From: UBA9300 sp964577305 | GTDB taxonomy: Bacteria > Bacteroidota > Bacteroidia > Bacteroidales > VadinHA17 | Assembly: GCA_964577305.1 (NCBI GenBank) | Contig: CAZNYS010000008.1 | Location: forward strand, 1 to 64,000 | Direction of reading: 5' to 3' | DNA: 64,000 nt | Shown: one piece after another, positions 18,160 to 26,671 of the stretch | Position numbering within the stretch: the first letter of the stretch is position 1 | How the letters are laid out: each line of letters starts with the position of its first letter | Notes under the pieces: model-generated | The model's database searches: none | The model's input: the letters and a program-made list of their open reading frames with translations, nothing else | What the model was told of the DNA's origin: nothing | Position numbers and translations under genes: made by a program

Positions 18160-18528
18160 TTAACGTTCAAGGTTTCTCATATTATACAGTTTGGAATTCC
18201 ATGGGGAATAGGCTTTTGACACTTTCCTTATGGTAATCACATTGCTTTCATAATCATGTATCTCATCAAAATACAGATACAGGGCAGTAGCTATAGCAGC
18301 GTTCACCTCCCCTGTTAATACTTGTTTTTCAGAATCATCCAGGGCTCTGCCTTCCCTTGCAGCCCGGCGGTACATTTTAAATTTGAAAAAAAGTGGCATT
18401 ATATATCTGAAAACAAGATAAAGGGCAACCAGGGCTAGGAACACAATCAGGTAGCCTACAACCACTATTATTGTGGCCTGTCTGTCAATACCTGCAAACG
18501 GACTTGTCAGAAGCAGAATGGTATTCAT
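18160..18528 (-). CDS. Small membrane subunit of the Na+-decarboxylase (OadG/MmdD-like)
   Basis: A 122-residue protein with one strong membrane helix (about residues 18-42, TIIVVVGYLIVFLALVALYL) and a charged cytoplasmic tail. It is placed between mmdA and the biotin carrier gene, the usual place for the OadG/MmdD subunit that holds the complex together. Sequence similarity in this family is low, so the call rests on topology and position. The C-terminal part (SKAYSPWNSKLYNMRNLER) is conserved-looking but I cannot give it a role. Confidence 0.78.
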   Translation of the reverse strand: MNTILLLTSPFAGIDRQATIIVVVGYLIVFLALVALYLVFRYIMPLFFKFKMYRRAAREGRALDDSEKQVLTGEVNAAIATALYLYFDEIHDYESNVITIRKVSKAYSPWNSKLYNMRNLER

Positions 18529-18541
18529 GACCTGTAAATAT

Positions 18542-20101
18542 TTAAAGAGGTATATTTGAATGTTTTTTCATCGGTCCCGGATCTTTCTTTGTGCTAATTG
18601 TACGCAGTGCCCTGATGACCCTGAATCGTGTATTCCTTGGTTCAATAACATCATCAAGATACCCGTAACGTGCCGCTTCGTATGGATTAGAGAATTTCTC
18701 CCTGTATTCTTTCTCCTTGGCAGTTATGAACTCTGCCTTTTCTTCTTCATTTTCTATTTCTGCTATCTTTTTGCCTTCAAGCACTTCAATGGCTCCCTGT
18801 GGTCCCATAACGGCTATCTCGGCTGAAGGCCATGCATAATTGATATCGCCTCGTAACTGCTTGGAAGACATAACACAGTGTGCTCCTCCATACGATTTCC
18901 TCAGTGTTACGGTTACTTTTGGTACTGTTGCTTCCCCGTAGGCAAACATCAGTTTAGCACCATGCACGATAATACCACCATATTCCTGGCTACTTCCAGG
19001 CAGGAATCCCGGCACATCTACAAATGTTAACAGCGGTATATTAAAGGCATCACAGAATCGTACAAAACGGGCAGCTTTTCTAGATGCATTTATATCGAGC
19101 ACTCCTGCCAGGAAATTAGGCTGATTAGCTACTATGCCAACTGACATACCTCCCATTTTTGCAAATCCCACCACAATGTTTTTTGCATAATTAGAATGTA
19201 TTTCAAGAAATTCCTCGTAATCAATCACCTTATATATTATATCCTTAACATTATAAGGATGATTAGGGTTTTCAGGAATAATGATATTCAAATCATCTTC
19301 AAGCCTGTCTATAGGATCATCGCAGTCAGAAAGAGGAGGATCCTCCATATTATTCTGTGGCATGTAACTCAATAGTTTCCTGATCAACAGTAGTCCTTCT
19401 TCTTCATCTTCAACAACAAACTGCGCAACACCTGACCTTGTGGAATGGATCCTGGCGCTACCCAGGTCTTCGATGGATATATCCTCACCTGTAACTGCTT
19501 TTGTTACTTTAGGTCCTGTAACAAACATATAACTGCTCTGTTCGCTCATTATGACAAAGTCAGTTAAAGCAGGTGAATAAACAGCACCGCCTGCACATGG
19601 ACCGAAAATGGCTGATATCTGTGGTATAACACCTGAAGCCAGGATATTTCTTTCAAATATTTCAGAATAACCGGCAAGGCTTCTCACTCCTTCCTGTATT
19701 CTGGCTCCCCCACTATCGTTGATTCCTATGACAGGCGCACCAATTTTCATAGCCTGATCCATCAGCTTACATATTTTGTTGGCAAAGGTTTCAGAGAGAG
19801 AACCACCAAAAACTGTAAAATCCTGGGCAAATACATACACCACGCGGCCATCAATTGTACCATGGCCAGTAACAACACCATCTGAAAGGTATTTCTTGTC
19901 TTTTAATCCAAAATCATCGGTTCGGTGAGTAACAAACATATCATATTCTTCAAAGCTGCCTTCATCAAGAAGTATTTCTATCCTTTCACGGGCTGTCATC
20001 TTACCTTTTGCATGCTGGGAGGCTATCCTTTTTTCTCCACCCCCCATCTTTGCTTTTTCGCGCAGCTCAATTAGTTGCCTTATTTTATCCTGGCTGTCCA
20101 T
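18542..20101 (-). CDS. mmdA: Methylmalonyl-CoA decarboxylase carboxyltransferase subunit (MmdA/PccB family)
   Basis: This subunit moves the carboxyl group of (S)-methylmalonyl-CoA to biotin. At 519 residues it is full length. The two crotonase-like carboxyltransferase lobes show NDSGGARIQEGVRSLAGY and GPCAGGAVYSPALTDF in the N-lobe, and FVDVPGFLPGSSQEYGG and SYGGAHCVMSSKQLRGD in the C-lobe. The presence of mmdB, a biotin carrier and an OadG-like gene, and of methylmalonyl-CoA epimerase just upstream, argues for the Na+-pumping decarboxylase rather than for propionyl-CoA carboxylase. No biotin carboxylase gene is in the cluster. The epimerase gene lies 18 bp upstream. Confidence 0.92.
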   Translation of the reverse strand: MDSQDKIRQLIELREKAKMGGGEKRIASQHAKGKMTARERIEILLDEGSFEEYDMFVTHRTDDFGLKDKKYLSDGVVTGHGTIDGRVVYVFAQDFTVFGGSLSETFANKICKLMDQAMKIGAPVIGINDSGGARIQEGVRSLAGYSEIFERNILASGVIPQISAIFGPCAGGAVYSPALTDFVIMSEQSSYMFVTGPKVTKAVTGEDISIEDLGSARIHSTRSGVAQFVVEDEEEGLLLIRKLLSYMPQNNMEDPPLSDCDDPIDRLEDDLNIIIPENPNHPYNVKDIIYKVIDYEEFLEIHSNYAKNIVVGFAKMGGMSVGIVANQPNFLAGVLDINASRKAARFVRFCDAFNIPLLTFVDVPGFLPGSSQEYGGIIVHGAKLMFAYGEATVPKVTVTLRKSYGGAHCVMSSKQLRGDINYAWPSAEIAVMGPQGAIEVLEGKKIAEIENEEEKAEFITAKEKEYREKFSNPYEAARYGYLDDVIEPRNTRFRVIRALRTISTKKDPGPMKKHSNIPL

Positions 20102-20119
20102 CTTTTAGAAATATTAAAA

Positions 20120-20533
20120 TTATTTATCAGATTTATCTTCACATAGCTCTGTAAGTACACCGAAAGTAGACTTTGGATGTATAAAAGCTATATCAATGCC
20201 TTCAGCACCTTTTCGTGGTTGTGTGTCAATCAGCCTTACACCTTTTGATTCTGCCTCTTTAAGCTTTGTAGCCAGTCTGCTAACTGCAAAAGCTATATGA
20301 TGGATGCCTTCTCCCTTTTTCTCAATAAATTTTCCAATAGGCCCTTCCGGATCGGTTGATTCAAGCAACTCAATCTTCGTCTGGCCAACCCTGAAAAATG
20401 CCGTTCGTACTTTCTGATCAGCAACTTCTTCAATGTTATAACACTTCAGGCCCATGATGTTTTCATAGAAAGGTATGGCCTGTTCAAGACTATTTACAGC
20501 AATACCAATATGCTCAATATGTGTTGGTTCCAT
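20120..20533 (-). CDS. mce: Methylmalonyl-CoA epimerase
   Basis: A 137-residue VOC-fold metalloenzyme that interconverts (R)- and (S)-methylmalonyl-CoA. The first beta-alpha-beta module starts HIEHIGIAVNSLEQAI (metal His8) and the second starts IHHIAFAVSRL (metal His), with a Glu in GVLTELCED closing the site. It is the first gene of the decarboxylase operon and links the mutase product (R isomer) to the decarboxylase, which uses the S isomer. The ATG at 20533 is about 30 nt downstream of an exact TAnnTTTG element. Confidence 0.93.
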   Translation of the reverse strand: MEPTHIEHIGIAVNSLEQAIPFYENIMGLKCYNIEEVADQKVRTAFFRVGQTKIELLESTDPEGPIGKFIEKKGEGIHHIAFAVSRLATKLKEAESKGVRLIDTQPRKGAEGIDIAFIHPKSTFGVLTELCEDKSDK

Positions 20534-20562
20534 AAAAATGTGGGTTATTGTGAAATATGGAA

Positions 20563-20570
20563 CAAAAGTA
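20563..20570 (-). promoter_or_regulatory. Probable -7 element (TACTTTTG) for the epimerase-decarboxylase operon
   Basis: Exact TAnnTTTG match on the minus strand, 30 nt upstream of the epimerase ATG. It is the only recognisable promoter element ahead of the decarboxylase genes. No TTG is seen at -33. Confidence 0.5.
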
Positions 20571-20680
20571 ATGCTAATAATGATATATTAATAAGGATAA
20601 AAGTCATATTTTACCGACATTTTCGGGTGTGTTGGAATGTTTGAGTTTGCAGCCAGGGTGATGAGTTCAACGAAGCTGAT

Positions 20681-20696
20681 GGGGCTGTCTCAAAAT
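20681..20696. repeat. Possible insertion-sequence end remnant (GGGGCTGTCTCAAAAT)
   Basis: The 16 bases resemble the terminal inverted repeats of several insertion-sequence families, which often read GGCTGTCTCAAAA. It lies in the 177-bp space between the polyferredoxin stop and the epimerase start. No transposase or second inverted repeat is seen within the window, so if real it is a relic. Confidence 0.3.
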
Positions 20697-20710
20697 GGGA
20701 GGGCATTCTT

Positions 20711-22270
20711 TCAGAACGGGAACTCTTCCATTTCCTGTACCTCTAGCTCTTTCTCTTCAGGTTTTTTTGCATCCTGGTGAACAGGGTTTCCGTCAACGAA
20801 TATTGCTTTATAGGGTTTGGTGGGGCATGCATATTCACAGGCGCCGCATCCAACACATATCTCATTGTTTATTTCAGGAATAACCAGGTTACCTATATAA
20901 GGCACCATTTGAACTGCTTTTGTTGGACAATTCTCTGAACAGGCCCCACAGTCTGTTCTTTCTGTTTCAACAATACAATTTTCCTTTATAAAATTAACCT
21001 TTCCGATCTGTGTAAGCTTTTTTGCTTCCAGTGCAAGGGGAAGTAATGCACCCGAGGGGCAGACTTCAGTACACCTGATACATTCATAATTACAGAATCC
21101 CTTATGATAGTCCATTCTTGGCTGCATGATGCCTGCAATACCATATTCATTTACAGACGGTATAATAACATTATTCGGGCATGCACTTACACACAGGGAG
21201 CAGGCAGTACAATAGTTGTTGAAATGTTCAATACTTATTCCGCCGGGAGGGCAAGCCGGTGATGTGCGGTTTTCAGGTACTGTAGATTCTTTCTTCGGAA
21301 CAGGTGTATCCTGTGCCTTTAAAGTACGGGGTATGAAAGCGAGCAAAGCAAGTATACCTGTTATAAAACCTCTCTTATCCTGATCAGGCTCAGTGTCAGT
21401 TTTTCCTGGGCCAATTTTCCATAACCCATACGATATAGCCTTATCGTTGCATACAGTAAGACAGTTAAAGCATGTCACACATCTGCTCAGGTCAACATTC
21501 TCATTTTTAAAATCAATACATGATGCCTTACATTTGGCAGCACATAGCCCGCAATGAGTACAGCTCTCTTCATCAATCCTGATTCTTAAGACTGATAGCC
21601 TTGATATAAAACCAAGGAAAGTACCCAGGGGGCATACAGTATTACAATAAAGACGACCTCTCGTAAATGACATATAGCTTACCAGGCCCAGCAACAAAAC
21701 AGGAATAATAAAGGCAGCAAAAGGAATTTTAATGAAATCTACTTTAAATATGGTATAGTTATCAAACAATGCTGATACAGCAGCGATAAGGTTATTACCC
21801 ATTATTACAACAGGTTGAAGCAAATATGTTGCAGACCGCCCAAAAATACTGTAGGGATCCAGCAGGCTAATGAGAAATACAGATCCTGCCAGCATCACTA
21901 TAAGGGTCAGTGCAAGGATTACATACCTGAGTATGTTATAGGGCTTCCCATAGCCAAAGCGGCGGAATTTTCCCTTAAACCTGCCCCCAACCCTGCTTAT
22001 TATGTCCTGGTAAATACCAAGGGGGCAGAGAACAGAACAATAAGACCTGCCGGTTAGTATTGTCAGTACCAGCACGAAGACAAATCCTGCTGATGCAAGC
22101 ACCTGTATATTCATAAAATCGAGTACTGAAGGCACAAATTGCAGGAAAAGGACAATATTAAACCATTTATCAGGGATAATTTGCCTGAAATCTATGAATG
22201 ATAGTGTTATTATTACAAATACTAAAACCGCAAGTATTATCCTGACTTTACGTAAAGCTGAAGATCTCAT
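20711..22270 (-). CDS. Membrane-bound polyferredoxin (NapH/NosR-like N-half, multiple 4Fe-4S C-half)
   Basis: A 519-residue protein. The N-terminal half has about five or six membrane helices with two NapH/NosR-type CxxxCPLG motifs (CSVLCPLG and CNTVCPLG). Then come ferredoxin-like Cys clusters: CTHCGLCAAKC, CVTCFNCLTVC, CTACSLCVSACP, CIRCTEVCP, CGACSENCP and CVGCGACEYACP. It should pass electrons across or along the membrane between a quinol/flavin donor and a periplasmic or cytoplasmic partner. A short Tat-like stretch (RGFITGILALLAFI) sits mid-protein, between cluster groups, suggesting two fused modules. The DUF362 gene ends 9 bp upstream and is probably co-transcribed. Confidence 0.85.
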   Translation of the reverse strand: MRSSALRKVRIILAVLVFVIITLSFIDFRQIIPDKWFNIVLFLQFVPSVLDFMNIQVLASAGFVFVLVLTILTGRSYCSVLCPLGIYQDIISRVGGRFKGKFRRFGYGKPYNILRYVILALTLIVMLAGSVFLISLLDPYSIFGRSATYLLQPVVIMGNNLIAAVSALFDNYTIFKVDFIKIPFAAFIIPVLLLGLVSYMSFTRGRLYCNTVCPLGTFLGFISRLSVLRIRIDEESCTHCGLCAAKCKASCIDFKNENVDLSRCVTCFNCLTVCNDKAISYGLWKIGPGKTDTEPDQDKRGFITGILALLAFIPRTLKAQDTPVPKKESTVPENRTSPACPPGGISIEHFNNYCTACSLCVSACPNNVIIPSVNEYGIAGIMQPRMDYHKGFCNYECIRCTEVCPSGALLPLALEAKKLTQIGKVNFIKENCIVETERTDCGACSENCPTKAVQMVPYIGNLVIPEINNEICVGCGACEYACPTKPYKAIFVDGNPVHQDAKKPEEKELEVQEMEEFPF

Positions 22271-22279
22271 CCGGGCAGC

Positions 22280-23200
22280 TTACATTTTAATTCTGTGGAT
22301 ATTCAGGTTCTCAATATCCATTCTCCCTATGCCCTTCTCATTGGCCAGGGGAATATAATCAATCTGTTCTGGACTCATCTTAATCATACTTGCTGCAGCA
22401 GTATCGGCAGCCAGCATATCAGTTGATATGATCTGTGCTTTCATAACCATCGAATCGCTTACAGATGTACCCTGTGGCCCATGTCGCATCATTACCCTGT
22501 AGCAGTCAATAATATTAAGTGTTGGCTTCTTTTCAAATGTAGCATAGTCAGCTATACACTGATGCAGGTTATTTGAATGCCAGAATCCCCTATCCCATAC
22601 ATTACCCATGAGATTCTTCATGGTAGCTGTCATCTTTGTACTTGAATGATGTTTTAAGACAGGAACATTAATGAATACATCCGATTCAAGAATCAGTTCA
22701 TGTACCTTTGCCTTCTTGAGTATACTTGCTCCCGGTATAGTGACTTCATGATAATAGTTTTCAGTATTGGCAGGTACTATCTTTGCCCCGGCGTCCTTAG
22801 CAGCTTTCTCAATCCCTGAGTTTTTATATGATTTTACCCAGTTGGAGATGGTATGATCAAAAACATATACTTTACCGGCACCTGCCCTTATGCAATGTTC
22901 AACAATACGTTTAATAAGCAATGGATTCGTATTGGCTGCCATCTCAGGAGTCTTGTCCCATCCTATATTTGGTTTAATAACTACAGTCTGGCCTTTCTTA
23001 ACAAAATTTGTTATGCCTCCCAGTGCACTGATTCCTTTGTCGAACATAGCATCTGGCTCACCACCCATTATAGCAACCATATCATAAGTTGTTGCTGAAG
23101 CTGGTGATGCCCATAGTTTGTTATATCCTCCCATGCTGAATGCTGCCCCAGCGGCTAAACCAGCTCCGACTGACTTTATGAAAAAATCTCGCCTTTTCAT
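22280..23200 (-). CDS. DUF362 domain protein with Tat signal
   Basis: The N-terminus MKRRDFFIKSVGAGLAAG is a twin-arginine signal, so this 306-residue protein is probably exported folded, perhaps with a cofactor. The DUF362 core shows KPNIGWDKTPEMAANTNP, a DHTISNWVKSYKNSGIEKAA segment, VPVLKHHSSTKMTATMKNLMG, and a conserved Asp in the ADTAAASMI helix. DUF362 proteins often sit next to ferredoxins, but their reaction is unknown to me. It starts the pair with the membrane polyferredoxin, and is divergent from larC with 129 bp between them. A redox or metal-linked function is inferred from context only. Confidence 0.85.
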   Translation of the reverse strand: MKRRDFFIKSVGAGLAAGAAFSMGGYNKLWASPASATTYDMVAIMGGEPDAMFDKGISALGGITNFVKKGQTVVIKPNIGWDKTPEMAANTNPLLIKRIVEHCIRAGAGKVYVFDHTISNWVKSYKNSGIEKAAKDAGAKIVPANTENYYHEVTIPGASILKKAKVHELILESDVFINVPVLKHHSSTKMTATMKNLMGNVWDRGFWHSNNLHQCIADYATFEKKPTLNIIDCYRVMMRHGPQGTSVSDSMVMKAQIISTDMLAADTAAASMIKMSPEQIDYIPLANEKGIGRMDIENLNIHRIKM

Positions 23201-23329
23201 TTTTCATTTATTTTTTTACAAATCGACTACAAATATTCAAATTAAATGTATCACTGCAAAATAGTATTATTATTATTACAATTAATATGCTTAATATTAT
23301 CTTAGTGGTTGTTTTATGATACATAACTC

Positions 23330-24508
23330 ATGAATACACTCTATTACGAATGTTTTTCAGGGATTAGTGGGGATATGAACCTTGGTGCAATGATAGATCT
23401 CGGGATTGACAAGGATTATCTTCTAGGCGAGCTGAAGAAACTGAATCTTGAAGGTTGGAACATGCGAGTCGAAAAAGACCAGCGTCATGGTATTACAGGT
23501 ACAAAAGTAACTGTTGTACTTACAAAGGAAGAGAAGAAACACCGTCATCTATCTGATATTAATAATATTATTGAGAAAAGTAGCCTGGACCCGGATGTTA
23601 AAACAGTTACACTTCAAATATTCAGGAAAGTTGCTGAAGCTGAATCTAAAGTACATGATATACCTCTTGAAAAAGTACACTTTCATGAGGTGGGTGCTGT
23701 TGACTCAATAATAGATATAACAGGAGCAGCCATATGTTATGTCAAACTGGGGATAAAAGACATTATTGTATCCCCCATAGAACTGGGTAGTGGGTTTGTA
23801 AAATGTGCACATGGTTTACTTCCGGTTCCTGCACCTGCTACAGCGGCGATTCTGGAAGGTATTCCTGTACACAAAGGTAAAGTGGACTTTGAAGCAACTA
23901 CACCTACAGGAGCAGCAATACTAAGTATTCTGGGAACCAGGTTTGAAAGTGAACTGAATATGAAGGTTCACAGAACCGGTTATGGTATAGGACAGAGAAA
24001 TAACCCGGAATTGCCAAATGTGCTGAGAGTTTACCTGGGGGAGTCTGCAGGTTTGGAACCAGGAGGGCATCTTTCGTACCTGATAGAGAGCAATATTGAT
24101 GATATGAATCCTGAAATGTACGAGAACCTTGTAAATAAGTTGTTCGAAGCAGGCGCTGCAGATGTATTCCTTTCAAATATTATTATGAAAAAGTCCCGTC
24201 CGGGAATAAAAGTCAGTATAATTTGTCAGGCCGGTAATATTGAAGCTATTAAAGATATTCTATTCCTGGAATCTACAACACTGGGCCTGAGGATTATTCC
24301 GTTTGACAAACACACCGCCAGCAGGCAAATAAATATAATAGATACACCATACGGCCCTGTAACAGTTAAATATGCCTATCACGACAATAAACTGATTTCT
24401 GCAAAACCTGAAATATCAGATTGTATGGCTATAGCAGAAAAGAACAAACTGCCTCTTGTTGAGGTTTATAATAATATCATTGCAGTTATTCATGCCGGTA
24501 AAAAATAA
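23330..24508 (+). CDS. larC: Nickel-pincer cofactor biosynthesis protein LarC
   Basis: LarC is the CTP-dependent cyclometallase that inserts nickel into the pyridinium bis-thiocarboxylic acid mononucleotide made by LarB and LarE. The 392 residues carry the family hallmarks: YECFSGISGDMNLGAMIDLG at the start, then FHEVGAVDSIIDITG with metal-type His/Glu/Asp, PVPAPATAAIL, and ESNIDDMNPE in the C-terminal half. It is one uninterrupted frame here, unlike Lactobacillus plantarum, where larC is split by a frameshift. The stop overlaps the LarE start by 17 bp. Confidence 0.94.
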   Translation: MNTLYYECFSGISGDMNLGAMIDLGIDKDYLLGELKKLNLEGWNMRVEKDQRHGITGTKVTVVLTKEEKKHRHLSDINNIIEKSSLDPDVKTVTLQIFRKVAEAESKVHDIPLEKVHFHEVGAVDSIIDITGAAICYVKLGIKDIIVSPIELGSGFVKCAHGLLPVPAPATAAILEGIPVHKGKVDFEATTPTGAAILSILGTRFESELNMKVHRTGYGIGQRNNPELPNVLRVYLGESAGLEPGGHLSYLIESNIDDMNPEMYENLVNKLFEAGAADVFLSNIIMKKSRPGIKVSIICQAGNIEAIKDILFLESTTLGLRIIPFDKHTASRQINIIDTPYGPVTVKYAYHDNKLISAKPEISDCMAIAEKNKLPLVEVYNNIIAVIHAGKK

Positions 24509-25295
24509 AGTAAAAATATTATGCAGATCTTTCAGTGACTCGGATAATATCCTGGTAGCATTCTCGGGGGGAGTAGACAGTTCTTTCCTGTTATATGTGC
24601 TCAGGATGTTCTCAGGGGCAAGAGTATCAGCGATAACAATAAAAACACCTTACATACCTGAATGGGAGATAGATGAAGCAAAAAGTTTCTGTAAATCCTT
24701 CAATATAAATCATGAGATTATTGAATTACCCCTGCATAAGTCTATCATTATGAACCCACCCGACCGGTGTTACCTGTGCAAATCAATATTATTCGGACAG
24801 ATAAAAGCATATGCTGCCAAAAAGGGATTCAATATTATTGCAGACGGCAGTAATGCAGATGATAAGAAGGACTATCGGCCGGGAATGGAAGCGCTTAAAG
24901 AGCTTGAGATAAGAAGTCCATTGCTCGAATCGGGTTTCAGTAAGGAAGAGATAAGGAAACAGCTCAGGGAATACGGCCTGGAAATATGGGACAAGCCTGC
25001 CTATGCATGTCTGCTTACACGTATCCCCTATAATACAAGGATTGATAAACGTGATCTCAATATCATAGAAGAAGGAGAAAGATTACTTCACAGCCTTGGT
25101 TTCAGAGGTGCACGCGTTCGCCTGCATAACAATACAGCGCGTATAGAACTCAGTCCCGGATATTTCAATAAGATACTTGAAGATAAGGTCAGGAAAAAAA
25201 TAATACGTTCATTCAAAGCCCACGGCATCGAATTTATCAGTCTCGATCTTGAAGGATACCGTATGGGCAGTATGAACCCAAAAAACATTAAATAA
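24492..25295 (+). CDS. larE: Sulfur transferase LarE, three-cysteine (iron-sulfur type)
   Basis: LarE adenylates the LarB product and replaces two oxygens by sulfur. The PP-loop SGGVDS is at residues 25-30 counting from ATG 24492. Three Cys stand at positions 93, 96 (PDRCYLC) and 173 (KPAYACLLTR). In L. plantarum only the last is present and is used up as the sulfur donor; the three-Cys form is known to hold a [4Fe-4S] cluster and is thought to act catalytically. The frame is open upstream to 24456, but ATG 24492 gives the family N-terminus. It is 267 residues long and overlaps larC by 17 bp. Confidence 0.92.
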   Translation: MPVKNKVKILCRSFSDSDNILVAFSGGVDSSFLLYVLRMFSGARVSAITIKTPYIPEWEIDEAKSFCKSFNINHEIIELPLHKSIIMNPPDRCYLCKSILFGQIKAYAAKKGFNIIADGSNADDKKDYRPGMEALKELEIRSPLLESGFSKEEIRKQLREYGLEIWDKPAYACLLTRIPYNTRIDKRDLNIIEEGERLLHSLGFRGARVRLHNNTARIELSPGYFNKILEDKVRKKIIRSFKAHGIEFISLDLEGYRMGSMNPKNIK

Positions 25296-25300
25296 ATAAT

Positions 25301-26050
25301 ATGAACAGGGAAGGACTAAAAAAAATACTGGAGGAACTCTCTGAAGGAAAGATAAATGTAGATGATGCAATTGAAAAATTAAAGTACTTTCCATTCAGTG
25401 ATCTTGGCTTTGCCCGCATTGATCATCATCGTGAAATACGGACAGGATATCCTGAAATAGTGTTCTGCGAAGGTAAAACCATTGAGCAGGTAAGGGATAT
25501 TTTCAAACATATATCTGATACGGGACAGAACGTTATAGGCACGAGGGCAAGTAAGGATAAATTCAATGCGGTACATTCAATAGCCCCCGAAGCATTGTGG
25601 CATGAAGAAGCCAGGATAATAAGTATTATCAGGGAGAAACATAAAATTGCCGACTCTCCTATTGCAGTTATTACTGCAGGTACATCAGATATACCTGTTG
25701 CTGAAGAAGCTGCTGTTACCTGTGAGTTGCTGGGCAACAGGGTTACCCGTATTTATGATGCCGGGGTAGCAGGAATACACAGGCTCCTGGATCAGCTACC
25801 CGAAATAAAGAAATGCAGGGTTGTAATCGTTATTGCCGGTATGGAGGGAGCACTTGCAAGTGTTGTGGGCGGACTTATTGACAAGCCAGTCATAGCAGTA
25901 CCGACAAGTGTAGGGTATGGTGCAAATTTCAAGGGAGTATCAGCCCTCCTCGCTATGCTTACCAGCTGTGCATCAGGAGTAAGCGTGGTAAATATTGATA
26001 ATGGTTTTGGAGCAGCTTTTAATGCTAGCATGATTAACCAGTTAGAATAG
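25301..26050 (+). CDS. larB: Nickel-pincer cofactor biosynthesis protein LarB
   Basis: LarB carboxylates and hydrolyses nicotinic acid adenine dinucleotide to start the cofactor. The N-terminal ~90 residues include the family signature FARIDHHREIRTGYPEIVFCEGKT, and the C-terminal half is AIR-carboxylase (PurE)-like: VITAGTSDIPVAEEAAVTCEL, VVIVIAGMEGALASVVGGL, and VPTSVGYGANFKG. The 249 residues are full length. It starts 5 bp after larE and ends 3 bp before the WbqC-like gene. No larA (lactate racemase) gene lies in this window. Confidence 0.95.
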   Translation: MNREGLKKILEELSEGKINVDDAIEKLKYFPFSDLGFARIDHHREIRTGYPEIVFCEGKTIEQVRDIFKHISDTGQNVIGTRASKDKFNAVHSIAPEALWHEEARIISIIREKHKIADSPIAVITAGTSDIPVAEEAAVTCELLGNRVTRIYDAGVAGIHRLLDQLPEIKKCRVVIVIAGMEGALASVVGGLIDKPVIAVPTSVGYGANFKGVSALLAMLTSCASGVSVVNIDNGFGAAFNASMINQLE

Positions 26051-26053
26051 ATC

Positions 26054-26671
26054 GTGGACCGGTACTTATTGATTCTCTCAACAGCATATTATCCACCTGT
26101 ACAGTACTTTGCCGAGATAATAAAATCAGGGAAGGTACTTATCGAACAGCATGAGACCTACCCTAAACAAACATACCGTAACCGTTGCTATATTTATTCA
26201 GCCAACGGTGTTCTACCTCTGAGTATCCCGGTAGAAAAAGGTAGTTTTCATAAAGTTAAACTCAGGGATATTAAAATTGATAATTCCAGGAAATGGCAAA
26301 GAGAGCATATACATGCTATAAGGTCAGCATATAATTCATCTGCATTTTTTGAATTTTATGCTGAGCAGGTATTGCAGCCCCTTGAATCAAAATATGAGTA
26401 TCTCATTGACCTTAATATGGATATACTGGATATATTATTCAAAATCCTGGAAATGAATATTACTGCAGAAAAAACAGTATCATTCATTAAAGAATACGGG
26501 GATGATTGCCGGGACATGAGATATAGCCTGTCGCCGAAATATGGAATCACTTATAAGCCCTGTGAATATTTCCAGGTTTTCAGTCCCGTTCACGGCTTTC
26601 AGCCAAACCTGAGCATTATTGATCTCCTGTTTAATATGGGACCAGAAACCTGGTCGTGCCTCAGAACCTGA
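26054..26671 (+). CDS. WbqC-like family protein
   Basis: A 205-residue protein of the WbqC family: ILSTAYYPPVQYFAEI at the start, a YPKQTYRNRCYIYSANG segment, and LPLSIPVEK then RKWQREHIHAIRSAYNSSAFFEFY. WbqC relatives in O-antigen clusters and beside radical SAM or amino-sugar genes have no firm biochemical role. GTG at 26054 is used as the start, three bases after larB, so it may be translated with the lar genes. The 3' end overlaps the convergent FadL-like gene by 11 bp (26661-26671). Link to nickel chemistry is not established. Confidence 0.82.
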   Translation: MDRYLLILSTAYYPPVQYFAEIIKSGKVLIEQHETYPKQTYRNRCYIYSANGVLPLSIPVEKGSFHKVKLRDIKIDNSRKWQREHIHAIRSAYNSSAFFEFYAEQVLQPLESKYEYLIDLNMDILDILFKILEMNITAEKTVSFIKEYGDDCRDMRYSLSPKYGITYKPCEYFQVFSPVHGFQPNLSIIDLLFNMGPETWSCLRT

